NCBI GenBank assembly: GCA_014281115.1
Contig: JACONQ010000001.1
Location: forward strand, 1,612,001 to 1,676,000
Direction: 5' to 3'
Source: Laburnicola sp. R22_1
Lineage: Eukaryota; Ascomycota; Dothideomycetes; Pleosporales; Didymosphaeriaceae
DNA: 64,000 nucleotides
A program made the translations under genes and the position numbers. The notes under the pieces were generated by a model. The model made no database searches. It was given only the letters and a program-made list of their open reading frames with translations, and was not told where the DNA came from. Shown piece after piece: positions 10,954 through 23,735 of this stretch (positions are counted from its first letter, which is position 1; every line of letters begins with the position of its first letter).

Positions 10954-12470
10954 CGGAGGTGCGTATCAAAAGTCCTTGCCCGCTCGGCGACAGGGGTATC
11001 TCAGCCACAGTCCCGATGCGGAAATTGCTCCGAATCTGGTCAATTCTATCGAACTCTACCCTCCTTATACTCATTGCCCCCTTCTAGCTCAATAATCTTC
11101 TGAATATGAGTAGGAATACGCTCAATCCATGCCTGAATCTTATCCTGAGGTAGCTCCTTCCAGCACTGCTCCCACGCACGTACTGCCTCTGCTCGATTCT
11201 TTGGTGCACCCTTCTTTGTAGTATATCGCTTCATCCATGGCCAACAAGGCTCAATAGCGTTCAAATCAGGTGAGTTACCGCACCAAAGTAGCTTCTGGAC
11301 ACCCTGCAAGCTATACACGTAGCTCTGCACATAGTGATCGTGGCCAGGTGCCTTGTCCTCTTAAACAACTGTTCCTGGTCGCTCAGCTTAACACTGCTTT
11401 GCAAAAAGAATTAACTTTAGGAGTAAGATAGTTAACTAATATCGATACCAGTCAATTCCTGAGCCCGTGCCTCAACTAAGCTTGCCATTCTTCTTATTCC
11501 ACTTCCACTAAGGCTGTCGATCAGGCTTAGTACGTAGATCGAGACGCCGCATACCAGTCTCGAGCTCCCACCGTTCCCTCATAATAGGCTCTAGCTCTTA
11601 ATTTAATTCCTCAATTCTTTTAATAGCAGCCTCCTTCTCTTGCTTTATTTCTGGCGTCCAGCAATAACATAGCCCTCGCCTATCATATAAAAAGCAGCCC
11701 CAAAACATAAATTCAGAATAGCCTTTCCACCTCTCACAGATACAGCTTCGGACAAAGGCTTCATCTGCTCTCCTCCAAACTCTGTAGCCACCACGCCTGT
11801 GTAGAAGGACAACAGATGTTTCATCAGACCAGATAACGTTCTTCCAATCCTCAATTGTCCAGTCTTGATGTTAAAGACACCAATTAAGTCGATCCTTCTT
11901 CATCTTCTTCGTCAACCCAGGCTTCCTCGTTGGTTTGGTCTTCTTGAAGCCTGCTTTCCGGAGAATCCGCCATACTGTCATAGCTGATATTTTGAATCCT
12001 TCTTGACTAAGTGCACCAGCAACATCAGCACAAGACTTCTCTCGTCCGTAGCGGTCAGTGCGTACAATATTAACGACTATCTCAGAGGCCTCAGCCTGTT
12101 TTGGTGGTCTGCCGGACCGTGGAGCATCTTCAAGGTAGCTATCCCGTATATGTAGTGGCCGCTGGGCTGGGTCAAAGCCGCGTATAATTGCTCGACTGTA
12201 TATCGAATTAATCGTCCGCGTTGGGATTTTAGTTAATTCATTAATCTCGTTGCTTGACTTGCCAGTAGCTTTTAGGCTAACAACAAGGGCACGAGTAGAG
12301 ATATCATAGGGAGCCATAATAGAGTAGAATGGTATAGGTGTATAGAGAGCATCTCCGCAAGATAGCTAAGGGCGCAAAGGCCACGTTGGCTCGGAGCAGT
12401 TTCCGCATCGGGACTGTGGCTGAGATACCCCTGTCGCCGAGCGGGCAAGGACTTTTGATACGCACCTCCG
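10954..12470 (-). mobile_element. Tc1/mariner-type DNA transposon
   Basis: A complete 1517-bp element with 80-bp terminal inverted repeats (10954..11033 and 12391..12470) that differ at a single C/T position. TA duplications flank it at 10952-10953 and 12471-12472. The ends begin CGGAGGTGCGTATCAAAAGT. The interior holds a transposase relic on the minus strand with many stops. The near-identical ends show that the element inserted relatively recently, or that its ends were spared. Confidence 0.94.
11046..12317 (-). pseudogene. degraded Tc1-like transposase
   Basis: The first 148 codons (11871..12317, MAPYDISTRALVV start) are open. They contain two helix-turn-helix units ending in a Tc3-type second domain (SAMTVWRILRKAGFKK). 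A TAA then interrupts the frame at RLNWCL. Beyond it the same frame still shows the catalytic block WSDETSV, then EDKAPGHDH, then NSPDLNAIEPCWPWMKR, the three acidic landmarks of a DDE transposase, with several further stops between them. The last 94 codons (11046..11330) are open. The gene is inactive as it stands. Confidence 0.9.
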
Positions 12471-14010
12471 TACCTAAAAGGTCATTCCTACTTCGAAAAA
12501 CATCCATCGCCTACTACTCTCTACTTTGGTACCTATCTCGGGCTACACGGAATGTAGTCGCATGCCAGCGTGCCGGAGGATACTATATCGACGGGTCTTA
12601 CTGTGGCTGCAACTCTAATTGAAACCAAAATAGCTCTGGACCTGGCGAACACGAACCATCAGCTGCCTGCTCACCAAAGAGCCCGGCGTCGACGATGCTC
12701 ACGGAACCGTGGATGCCTGGCTAGGCTCTCGCTTCGGCAAGGTACAGAGGTACACGTCGGTGGATCACGTTCGAGCACCCTTGCCCTTGCAGCCACGCCT
12801 GTCCGCCGTGTTCGTTCGAGTACATGCAGCCAATAACCAACCCACGGCCGTCACGCTCTGGCAAGTTGGGCACGCGCCGACGACCCTCTGCAGGCTCAGC
12901 TTTACGCCGGCAACTCGAGTCTCACACGGCGCGTGAAACAGGGCGGTGAGACGTTGCTTCTCGTCCTTGATCTAGACGAAGCGCACCACGCGTCACTTGG
13001 ACTGTTCTCCCTTCGAAGGGACAGGGCACCGGCCGGGGAGACGCTGGGGAGACGCTGCTGCGTCGCCGTGCCTGTTGTCGGAGAGCGCAGCACGGCTCCA
13101 CCTGCAGAACTCGCACGCTTACCGTGTCCTCGGCCAGCGCAATCTAGGGTGCAGTGCGCACACGGGCGTCGTGCGTGGGCGGCGGGCTTGGCCGGCGCCT
13201 GCGTGCGGTGTGGTTTGGCTGATGATCTGAGGGTAGGCCCGCGCCTGTGAAGGATCTGCAACCAGAGTCGCGCGTCGCAGGGCGGATCGCATTCGACCCC
13301 AGCGCCCAGCCCGCCTGCGACGCTCGGCCCCAGGGCACTTGCTTACACAGTCGGCCGTCCACCAGCCCCTCGCATGCCGTTGCGTCGCCATTTGTCCTCG
13401 ACCACGGCCCTAGAGGTAGTCCGCTCTCCCGCTGCACCTGCTGTTCGGCCCTCGGTGTCTGTTGGATCTGCCTCTGTGCGGCCGTCAGAGCTGCACCCTG
13501 ACCCGCATCCGCTCGTGCCTTTGTGTGCATAAACGCTGCAGATCGGCGCGGCTGCTGGTGGCGGGGATCGCCCCTCCAGCGTCTTATCGCAGCGTCACTG
13601 CCCTGAGCATCGTGCCGCATCCTCATCCTCGTCCTCTGGCCAGCACCACCACGTCGATGCACCCTGTCCGCCGTGCTCCTCGACCCGGAAAAGACTGACT
13701 CAGGCTCCTCTTCACTCTACCGTCGACGCATAACACAGCCCCGAATGTTGCAGCTGCACCACGTTCGGATCGCCATCAGCTATCGACCCAGCCTCTGCCG
13801 CCGCTCCGCGACTTCTGTACCATATTCTGCGCAAACAACGCCATCTACACGTCTCCCTTAGGCACCGGCCGAGTGGCTGCGTGGACCATTTGCTCTTCTG
13901 CTGCAGACCGCGAGCACGTCGTTAGCCGCGAGGGGCTGCCCGTCCTCGGACGAGACCGAGGGAACCACGCCGGGTTCTAATAGCGTCTAGGAACCAAACT
14001 GCCCCTTGAC
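12471..14010. other. 1.5-kb GC-rich stretch without a convincing gene
   Basis: Between the Tc1-like element and the zinc-finger gene, base composition is GC-rich and open frames of 60-172 codons overlap in nearly every frame, as GC-rich non-coding DNA allows. None shows a domain, and overlaps on both strands are mutually exclusive. The last few hundred bases are probably a long 5' leader of the downstream gene. Confidence 0.45.
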
Positions 14011-16280
14011 ATGTCTGCCTTCCAAGCAGTCAATACTGCATTAACCGTGCCGGAACCGCCGCCCGCTCGTCCTGGCGAGGAGACGACGCCTACCACGCCT
14101 CGACCGAACAGCAAGTTCTTCAGCGAGTCGAAGCCGCCCGACGATCCGCGCGCCGAGGACCCTTCTGCAAAAACACCTACGCGTAATAGCTTTGGGGGTC
14201 TTGCTGGCCAGCGTCCTCTACCAACCTCTCCGTTCACGCCGCCCCGCGAGCTTAATGCCACCTCCAGCAGGCAACCACTGATTCGTGAAGATTCGCAGCG
14301 TTCTTCGCAATCCACAGGATCTCAGGATGTGGAAATGGGCGGTGCTGAGGACGAAGAGCGGGACGGCACCGACGACGAGAGCGTCAATGGTGACCCGAAA
14401 TCAGCTTCGAAAAAGAAGAAGGGCCAGCGCTTCTTCTGCACCGATTTTCCGCCTTGTCATTTGAGCTTTACAAGAAGCGAGCATCTGGCTCGGCATATTC
14501 GGTACGACACCAGTTGCTTCCACCGTCCAGCAGTCGGCTAACTTTGAGCAGCAAACATACAGGCGAACGACCGTTTACGTGCCATTGCTCTCGACGGTTC
14601 TCACGCCTTGACAACCTGCGGCAGCATGCGCAGACAGTTCACGTCAACGAAGACATCCCAGGGGATTCTTTGGCTGCAACTGGCACTAGGTTTCAGAGAC
14701 AGATCCGGACCGACCGGGTGCGACCTCCTGGAAACCGCTCGCGGGCCAACACATTAGGAAGTACAGGAGGTCATAGCAGAGGGCACAGCAGGAATCTGTC
14801 GTCGTCTAGTATCACATCGACTGCTTCAAGCATGAGCATAGGCCCGTCTCCGGACGCACGGCGTCGGCCCCCACCCCTTGCAATGGCCAATGATGGTGCC
14901 GCGAGGGCGCGACTGTCACTCAATACCTTGGACACCTACAATCCTCCACTGATGGGTAGCCCGGGACCACAGATAGTCGACTACAATGACGCTACCACAC
15001 CTACATCGGCCACCTTGTCCGCAGCCACAGGAAGCCCAAGCCGATTCAGCTCCGCTGTACAATCGCCTGTGTCATCTGCATCACGACCTGTCTCTTGGAG
15101 TGGAGCAGTTCCGAACGGGCGCCGCCTCTCTGTGTCTTCGAGCGGCAATCCTTTCTCTGGCCCCCCGGGGCAATTGCCACCTCAGTTCATTGCACCTCTA
15201 CCATCTTCTCCCGCATCCACTTTCTCCCAGAGCAGTGTGTATGCAAGCCCGGCTGCGCCAGATTTCCCGGGTCCAAGAAGAGAATCAAACGTGGACGCAG
15301 ACTGGAGAAGGCGCACATGGCACCCAGGCTCCTATACTGGACCTCGGCCTGCCACTAGCGGGTTGGGATATCATCAGACTCCGGATGCTCTTCGCCCTTC
15401 TTTCACATCACAACCTGCAGCAGCCCAGACAAGATTGCCCGGCATCGAGAGCTTCGACCATGCGCCACCTCCGCCGCTGCCGCGCCGCCAACCGAGCCCC
15501 ATGCAGATCGATGACCCTGCTCGACCTATCTCATATCCCGCTGCTACGGACCTTCGTCCTGCAGTGCTGAGGCATGAGAAGCGTACTAGCATATCCTGGG
15601 ATACGACCTTGCAACGAGGGTTAACCAATCTCGAGATAGCGAGCCCAAACGGTCCACGAGAACGATGGTCACAGTATCAAAACAGCCCTCCTACACAGAA
15701 TGCGCGTGCTCGTCCTACGACCGCGCCGCACCCATCCTATTTTCATCAACAGCCCAACAGCACCCCTGGCTTGCATCCTCCTCCAGCCGGCGAACCTTGT
15801 AGGACATCTCAAGAAGTGCCAACTACCCCTCGGAGAAATAAACGGCAGGGCTGGTACAACGGGCCTATCAACCCCAACGCCCCAGCTCAACCTCCGCGAG
15901 CAATCCAGCGGACTTCCCCGGAGGATTCCAGCAGCAGTGAAGGAGTTCCTACTCCTAGCTCTTCTATGTCCGAATATCATCCAGCTATTGTACACAGCAA
16001 TGGCTATGTTGAGTCGCATCCACCTGGAGCCCCTGTTGGAGAACAAAAGCCTACGCACACTTCAATCATGGATCGGCCTCATCCAATATACAGTCAGCAA
16101 CAATCGTATCATAGTCACAGTCTTTCGACCCCGAACTATCGATCATATCGACATTTCGAACGGGGACACGACAATCTTGCACCACCGCCCCCACAGCCCC
16201 CCGCAAACGACATGAGACGGCTGGAAGCTCTTGTAGCCGTCGCCACCGGCGAGCAACAAGCAGTTGGAAATCGTCAATAG
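14011..16280 (+). CDS. C2H2 zinc-finger transcription factor, Usv1/Rgm1-like
   Basis: The model is two exons, 14011..14501 and 14552..16280, joined by a 50-nt intron inside the linker of the two fingers. It gives 739 residues. Splicing gives [18 protein letters not shown], the unmistakable inter-finger linker; without the intron neither finger is complete. Finger 1 is C-x5-C-x12-H-x3-H ([13 protein letters not shown]...H..RH). Finger 2 is C-x1-C (CHC) followed by [15 protein letters not shown]. The rest is a low-complexity, Pro/Ser-rich tail with no further domain. The two-finger arrangement with [10 protein letters not shown] and [10 protein letters not shown] resembles yeast Usv1/Rgm1 and related stress or nutrient regulators; orthology is inferred. 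It acts in the nucleus, presumably at stress-response-like elements. Confidence 0.87.
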
Positions 16281-18238
16281 GGCAGATTCGGAATGCCGAG
16301 CATGCGATATGCTTGTCAAAGAGCAATGGATGAGACTCAACGATGTGGAACTGCTTTACCCTCACAAGTCCTATTCAAACATCAACTTTCACTTTACAAC
16401 CTAGATGTGACCTCCTCGGCGACAGACTCGGGGGACATTCTAGATTTAATCGCTTCACTGCTTGGTACGAATTGAGACGACCTGACGACCATTGACATCT
16501 ATCACGACTCCCTTTCGACCACCGGTACATATCTCGGTTTTTTACTTTTTTTACGCGCATTGCTTTTGTTTTTATATGCGATGGCATGGTGAAGGAATTT
16601 GTTCTCCTATTATCCACTCGATGATACCCAGTAAGAGCAGGATGGCTTATTGCCGGGTGCTCGATCAGCCAGCGCTGAATGTCCTTGGTGGCATGACTAT
16701 CTTTTTCATTCGCGCTGCACGTATGCCGTATCATGACCGTTTCTTATGTTTATGAGCACGAATCTTCCAGATGAGGTTGGGATATACCAAGTGAGCAAAG
16801 CGGGCGTTTTGGGCTTTTAGTCTTTCTTCATTAATGGGCTTGAATGTGTGACTGTCTTCTGCTGCTCTCTGTTTCGCCTCAACCGTTACGATTGGGGTAT
16901 TCTCGGATCCGGGTTTTTTTTGCTGATGACTAGCTTTTGTAATGTTGTGGCTGTGGACAGGTGTTATCCTTGTGTATACTGCTTGGAAGTTTGAACCTAG
17001 AATAGCTTGGCAACGAAATTATTCACTCTTTGTTCGCACTGATCAACGCGCACACACACACACTATTCTTGCGCTGTAGTCGTTTATCGGCTTTCTCTAA
17101 TCTCACCATGCACATGCAAGCCGGGATACCTCTCAACGAAGTCGCTCCTCGGAGCGTTCCCTTGGTGCACATCCGACCTGGACGGGTGACCCGATATCGG
17201 ACGCCGCATGCGCTCATGCACTACGTACATGTCTCTAATCGCCCGTACCTGGCAATCAATACTCGTCGCGGATATTATCATTTCTTTTCCCTTTCTCACA
17301 TCAGCCTCCCGAATGCATACAGCAAGCAGCCCGCATACCTCTGTCCGCGCGTCCCACGGGCACCATCAGCACCAAGCACCAACCAGCATAGCCAGCCAGC
17401 ACATCACCGCCAATCTAGCTACCTAGCAGGATTCTCACAGCCTGGACATTATTTGCATAGACTCCGTGCCCGTCCCCGTCCCCGTTTCCATTCCCTGCTC
17501 AACTGAATGTAGAGTTTCCGCCTACCTACCTTCCCGACGCCTTCCGCCTTGTATTCTTCTAGGTAACCCCTCCTTTGTGTACCATGACCAAACTCAGCCC
17601 TGAGCTCGCTCGGGCACCACAACACATGCATGAACCCGACTTACACAGTATGCAGTACATATATGTACATCTGTAGCACATGCGTCCACGCATCCCCCCT
17701 TCCCCCCCCCTTCCCCCCTGTTGTGCTGCCATGCCATGCCATGACCGAAGCAGGACAAGAACGTTTTTTTGTTGTGTACGACTGACTGAAGTATTGTGAG
17801 ACGAGAGGTGAGGTTTTGTTTGAGCTGCAGGGGAGGAAGGGAAAGGGAGAGTGTCGGATTTGGGAGTTCATGTGCAGGGAGGAAGGCGGGCAACGGTGCT
17901 TCACCGCCTTCTTGCTGCGGGGTGGTACGAGATGCGTGTGTTGCATGCATGTGTGGATGAAGGGATGGGAAAGCTGAGTTGAGCTGAATGGGATTTAACT
18001 AAATTAAACTGAACTGAACTGAACACGACCCGAGGACGAGAAGCAAATAGACGGTTGTGCATGCAATGGCATTGAACTGCATGTCTCTATCGATAGCTTA
18101 GGCCACATCACTGGCATCATCCGGCCAGAACTTCCTCCATATCCTGCTTCATGAAATGCCAAGTCAAAAACCGCCCTTCTCGCTCATTCTCATCATTCAT
18201 GCTACTGCACAACCTGATCCACCAAAGTCAGCCATTAT
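16281..18238. other. 2-kb convergent intergenic region
   Basis: This holds the 3' flanks of two convergent genes. It contains a CA run near 17,050 and an interrupted poly-C tract near 17,694-17,717. Open frames of up to 158 codons are compositionally biased and have no recognisable motif, so no gene is called. Confidence 0.45.
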
Positions 18239-20985
18239 TCAATCAGGCCACGTCGAAAGGACGAGCGGAATATCCTCAGCATCCGAACGTACCTTCTCTC
18301 TGAGCAGGCCCAGCCACTGCTGCAGACTGACTCCCTGGTCTGCTCGGTCTTCCACGAGCATAGATTGCGCCCACAGCTTCAAACCAGGGTCGCCGCTTTC
18401 CCTGACAACATAAAGTGTGGGGACCGTGATACTACCAACGCCCTTTGCCTTGTGGTCTCGCGCTTTTTCGAGAACAGCGTGGATACGCTGGCTAAAGTCG
18501 TTTTCGAGGAGTGGCAAAGATGTCTTGCCTTGCCTAATCAAGGATTGATCTTCCACACCAAAAACGTCTAGAAGGAGGGCTGGCACTGCGTCACGTCCAA
18601 TCCACCTGTCTGAGTTAGCGTGCGCATTCCGTGAGAATTAGAAGGTTCACTTACAGAAATTGATTGACACCATCATCAATAAGGTACAAACCATAGGGTA
18701 CTATCCGTTCCGAAGAAAGGTTCAGCAAAGGCGGCATTACAATGTTGCCAGTCTGAGGGTCCGGCACGCCAGCATCATCGGGCATATCATGAAGAGAATG
18801 AAACGCTGGATAGATGTATCGTAAAAGAAGAGCGGTCGGTAGCGTAGAAAGGAGACACAGGGCAGCAGCACGCAAATCCTGTCTTTGGTCAGTTGTGACG
18901 AAAATAGACATCAAATCGAGGTCGCTCACAGAAGGTATTTGGGCACTCTTTCTTAGGCCAGTGTTTTTGATCAAACCAAGGAATAGCACAGGTAGTGTGC
19001 GAAGGTTCGCAGGTAGTGCTACGAGTTGTTAGTTGGTGGAGAGGAACGTGAGCAAGATACGCACTGAGACCTCCCGAGCTTCCTCCTGCAAGGTTTGTTC
19101 TGTAAGTTGCCAATATTTCTATCACCTTTGATTGCAGAGCATCACGAGCGGCATCGAGTCCACTAGACAGAGCTCGCTCGACAGCCTTGTGACTGAAATA
19201 TGTGGTAATTGCCTGTGCGTCCGCCGAAGCGTAAACATTTGCCAGATTCTCGGTTGTGGGTAAACCCAAAGTCATGACACGAATCCGCCTAGAACCATTA
19301 CAACTTGTGTGCAGCACAGCAGCCTGTAAGAAGACGTTGGGTCGGGTAAGCGTCTCATCGATCGCAACTTCCACGTTGTATTGCTGATCTCTCGGGAATG
19401 AAGGGAAGGCGCAGAGGTCGGAGGAACGGTTGAAGAAGTTCCCGTAGAATGCAGACATCCGAAGACCAGTACTGGCGCGGACACGCAGAACTGCCTCTAG
19501 GCCAATTTCAGAACTGAGATAGTTTGTGAACTCGTGGGCAAGCTTGATAGCATCTTCCGGCCTTGCCGCATTCCAACCGGGGTAGAAATAGGTCTGCCCT
19601 CCAGTGTACCTCGGGAGGTTGCTCAGGGAAGCAACATCTTGGTACGCACTGGAAAAGAGGAACATGTCGATGGAAACCTGGTTCTTCGAACACTCTACAG
19701 CGAAGCTCTTGTAGAATGAGTTTTGCGTTTGTAGCAAACTGCCTTCCTTACTCGTACCCAAAATGTCCTTCCTCTCTCGGTTCTCAAGCTTTCCGTATCC
19801 AACATTGGGTAGCGAGGAAGAAAGTACGGTGATCTTTGCACCGATTGCAGCTGTCATCCGGTGACCAGCGCGGAGTGCTGAGCCCATTGCGGAGCCTGTC
19901 TGCGGATTGTCCTGGAACATGGCCGGAAGCTTCTCGAGGAAGGTCTGTACATTTTGCATAGACTCGGACAGTGTTACGAGCAGGTTATCTGGAGTCGGGA
20001 GGAAAGGCTCGTCCAGATCCGAGATGACAAGCATAGACGGATCGTTATTCTCGCTGCCGTCTCGGGGGATGGAGAAGTAGTATAAGCTTGTGTTAAAACC
20101 AATAAAACCCACCCTCGTCCTGCCATCGGCGTTCGGTATCCGCGGGAGAGCTTCCGAAATAATCCTAGAAACAGTCGCGCAAAGTCCATTCACCAGAGAC
20201 GGGTGTCCGACTTCGATCAGGAAAAGATAGACAAGCGGTTGTGGGGGGCGGACCATGTACTCCTGCGGCGCCACGAACTCACACACAGCGTAGTTGAGTT
20301 CGCTTCGCTGCCAGCGGTCGACGCTCTTCTGCTGAGCCGCATCCCAGTCGAATGCCTGCGGTACGTCGTTTGTCAAGTTGCACATGTTGCACCTCCACCT
20401 ATGACCGTGGTCGAGGAAGATCACAAAGGGATTGATATATGCCCTGCAACGGCGACACCTGCTGATGACCTGGTCATCGATGACTGGAATGGGTGCCTCA
20501 TCTTCGTGGAGAGAAGTGTACGGCTGCACGATCAGGGAGAAGGGCAGCTTCGACTTCTTCAGCAGGCTGTGGGTGGTGGGGACGCACGCCAGCGTCGAGC
20601 GGATGTAGGGTGGCGAGCAGTTGGCGTGCGGGGACGGCGTCGCAGCAAGATTGGAGGGCAGGTTTATGGGCGGCGGCGGCTGGTCGATCTCGAGGGCGTG
20701 GACTGGCTGTGCGATCAGATCCGAGTTGGCGAGGATGTTCTGCTGGACGTGGGCGGGCTGCTGCTGCATCTGCGGCGTGACCTGGACGGGCTGCGGCCCC
20801 AGGTTCATCTGGCCAAATTGCTGGCCCAGCGTATTGGGGTCCTGCTGGGGAGCCACGGGAATGCCGGGCGCATAGCCCTGTGCAGGTGCTCCATATTGCG
20901 CTGGAGGGGGAGCTCCCCCAGCAGCGTTCGCGCCGAATTCGTAGGCGGCCCCGGCATAGCGATCTCTCTTCTTGCGGTCCGCCAT
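18239..20985 (-). CDS. SEC24: COPII coat cargo-adaptor subunit Sec24
   Basis: Sec24 pairs with Sec23 and selects cargo for vesicles leaving the endoplasmic reticulum. Exons on the minus strand are 19065..20985, 18655..19018 and 18239..18605, with introns of 46 and 49 nt, giving 883 residues. A Pro/Gln-rich N-terminal tail is followed by the zinc finger [11 protein letters not shown]...CNMC at about 170-195. Next come the trunk domain ([18 protein letters not shown]) and the beta-sandwich/helical region. The C-terminal gelsolin-like domain ([18 protein letters not shown]) spans the last splice. Intron 1 was placed to give GGSSGGLTLPANLR, intron 2 to give QFLWIG. Length is slightly below the usual 900-930. 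The zinc finger and tail favour Sec24 over its paralogue Lst1. Confidence 0.95.
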
Positions 20986-21332
20986 GGCGAAAGCGGTGGG
21001 CAGGCGGTTGCGGGGTGTAGACGGGGGGAGTCGGTCTGATTGGGAGTGGAATTTCGAACCTGAGGTCGAAACTCGATGTGTCTTCTACGGGGCGGCCGCT
21101 AGAGCATCACGCGCACAGACCCGATAACCTATTCACTCCTCCAACCACGCCTTGCAACACTCGACACGTCTGCAGACCTCTACGCAGCCTCCGTGGTTGC
21201 TACATGTGAACTTGATACTGCATTCTTCCATATGAATTTGACAAAATAACTATCCAGTAATACACATAAGTCATAACGGTCGTTACTCCTCCGCGATCGA
21301 GCTGAAGAAACCCCTTGAATCACACACTACCT
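20986..21332. other. intergenic between SEC24 and the Pil1-like gene
   Basis: This is the promoter/leader of SEC24 (minus strand) and the 3' flank of the Pil1-like gene. Nothing else is recognised. Confidence 0.45.
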
Positions 21333-22470
21333 CTAGATGACACCTGCCTGTGCCATCTCGCGCCGCTCCGTCTCTGTGTAACGAGGGCCGACTTCACCTC
21401 CTTCAGGAAGGCCCTGCGAACCGACACTAGCGGCCCGTTTCTCATCGCTGCCACTCCTGCTCCGAGCTGTCTTCTCCCGGTCAGCAGGATGGTCGATGTC
21501 CTGTCCCAGCTCGTTTCCATATGCATTGTTGTTATTGTTGCCAATCCCAGCGCCAGGCATCGCACCCGTGCCTAGCGTCCCGGCCGAAGAGTGGATCGGC
21601 TCAATATTCGGCTGCCAGCTCCTGAGCTCATCCTCGGCGTCGTTCAGAACCTGACGAGCGGCCTCGGCATTCTCAAAAGGTGCGTGGACGTCACCTGGGA
21701 CAATGGGGGTGTCGTCAAGCAGGTTGAGGATGCGACGAGCCTGTTTGGCCAGGATGATCTGCTTCTCAGCACGCTCAATTGTAGCCGCGAAGTGTATATC
21801 GTAGGCTTCCTTGAACTTTTGGCGTGTCTATACAGGTCAGCAGGTTGACAAGCACCTGAGCAAACATGGACGTACGATATTTGACAATTGCGCCTCCGCG
21901 ACCAAGCTCTGAGCTTCAGCTCGGACAAGCTCCTGTTCAAGCTGCACGATCTTGGTGCTCTGTGGCTCCTTGTATTTGAGCTTAGCGATCTCATCCGAGA
22001 CCTATGGCACTGTCAGTTTCATAGTTCCTCCTCATTCTCCATAAATGTCGTACCTTTGCCTTGTGGTCCCGACTGGGCTGCACTGAGCTTTCTGTATTTC
22101 GAATCTGTTTCAGGATAGATCTGTACTCCTCCAGCCCCTGCGCATAGGCATCTTCCTGCTCTGCGATTTCTGCCATCAAAACTCCCAGCTTGTCCGAAAC
22201 CTCGGAAATAGAGTCATCGTTCGTGGCCTCACCCCACTCGGACAGTTGCTGAGCAATGGAAATGCGCTCGCGTCCTGCCAACTCGTAGGCGCCGATAGCA
22301 TGGTTCTCCGTCTTTATGATTTTGTACAGCTTCTTCGACAAGTCCGGCTGCTGCATCCCACGAAGCGATGCCATGGTGAATCGGTGCTTCGGGACGCTTT
22401 TCTCGCCGCTGCCGGAGCCATCCTTCTTGGAGCGGATGGAAAGTGACCGATTCCTAACGCGCGCGGGCAT
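21333..22470 (-). CDS. PIL1: eisosome core protein, Pil1/Lsp1 family
   Basis: Pil1/Lsp1 BAR-domain proteins coat furrow-like plasma-membrane domains (eisosomes) and bind PI(4,5)P2. Exons are 22054..22470, 21876..22001 and 21333..21827, giving 345 residues. The spliced protein contains SLRGMQQPDLSKKLYKIIK, then GAYELAGRERISIAQQLSEW, then the phase-0 joints KAK/VSDEIAKLKYKEPQS and QLSNI/TRQKFKEAYD. These are the most conserved blocks of the family and show a complete BAR domain. The C-terminal tail, about 80 residues, is polar and Asn/Gly-rich and is not part of the fold. I chose the start MPARVRNRSLSIRS. In-frame ATGs at 22578 and 22614 would add a Pro-rich extension. Filamentous fungi often have two paralogues (PilA and PilB), and which this is cannot be settled here. 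Confidence 0.94.
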
Positions 22471-23735
22471 AGATGTAAGCGAACGAGCTCGACTCTGAGA
22501 GCGCGGGGGAGACACAGTATATGCCGGAGGAAGGAGTGGTGGGGGCGTCAGATGGGCAGGATAAGCATGAATAGCCATTATGACGGCTGATGGAAAGCTG
22601 GTACAAGATGGCACGAGAACGGAAAGGACAACTAAATGCGAGGCTTGTGGAGGGAGCAGGATGAAGACCAGCTTACATTTCGAACTGGCTTGAGGTAGGC
22701 CTCGAGACTATATCGCGGTCTGCACATAACTATTGTTAGCAGAAGCCTGATACGCCAGCATGCGGCGCCCGGGAGCTCACCAGGCGGTTGCGCAAATTAG
22801 AGACAGAGACGAGCGGTTCTTCGGTCCAAGTGCAGTGCTTCCCGGAATGTTTGAAACAGTTGGCGCCCTGCTATTGCGATGTGGAGCGGACGATGAAGTG
22901 GTGTGAGCTTTGGGGGGCATCGCAGCAGGCAGTGGTTGGGGGCAAGCGCCCACTGATGTCATTCAAGCCACGCGCACTGGAAGGCGGAAGCGACGCGCTT
23001 AATTGCCATCAGGACCACGACTCCTCAGTGTGCAGGCCGCGTCACTGTCAGCAACACCAAGAGCACATCGCGACGCGCCTTCTGCAGGCTCCTCCGGGGC
23101 TGTGTAGCGGCCACGAGACTCCAGAGGCACCGAGACTCGACGAGCTGGCATCAGGCAAGACACGCGTGATAGGTGTGCATCTCCCGAGTCCAAGGTGAGC
23201 AGGTATGTGTACGGTTCTGCAGCTACCCTCGGTGATTTCTCTTCTCTTGGTCTATTGTGACAGGAGGCCTCTCTCATCCGAACTGGGTTGCTCGCCGTGA
23301 CAGCAACATTGATTTTTTCCGTGGCGTCCTGGGACCGGAGTGAGGATTCGGTTCCGCGAGTGCCAGAGATTATGAGGCATAAAGGAGATACATAGGTACT
23401 ATCTGGCAGCGCATCCCCTGCGCAGCACATTTCATGCGGGGCGTCGGAGGAATCTCCGTTTCACGGCAGCTGTTGTTGATGTCTCGTGCGGGCATAGATG
23501 CGGCGGCCAGGCCCGGCTCTCAACAGTTCTGTGCCGACAGAGTGAAGGTGTCTGTGGAACTTAAAGTATTTAAAATCAGTTGCAACGAAGGCACCGACAC
23601 TAGCCAACGGCCCACCCACCAGGCGGGCGCTACACACGTCGGTCTCTGCAGATCGGTTAAGTGACCAACAAGACGGCCACGATGCCAGAATGAAGTGCCC
23701 ACGAGCCAGAACCGGAGCAATAGAGTTAAGAGCCT
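22471..23735. other. intergenic, no gene seen
   Basis: This is the upstream region of the Pil1-like gene. Normal GC content changes sharply to TA-rich sequence near 23,735. Open frames of up to 143 codons overlap on both strands and lack motifs. Confidence 0.45.

Noticed and set aside
13144..13662. 172-codon minus-strand frame in GC-rich region
   Set aside because: Several frames on both strands overlap it equally well; low-complexity Arg/Gln-rich; no supporting motif.
17030..17506. 158-codon plus-strand frame
   Set aside because: Begins in a CA repeat, His/Pro/Arg-biased, no splice partners.
17694..17717. Poly-C tract as a telomere-like or regulatory repeat
   Set aside because: Short, interrupted, no TTAGGG motif; taken as simple low complexity.
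20203..21039. 278-codon plus-strand frame within SEC24
   Set aside because: Antisense to a fully supported exon; arginine/glycine-rich composition is a reverse-complement artefact.
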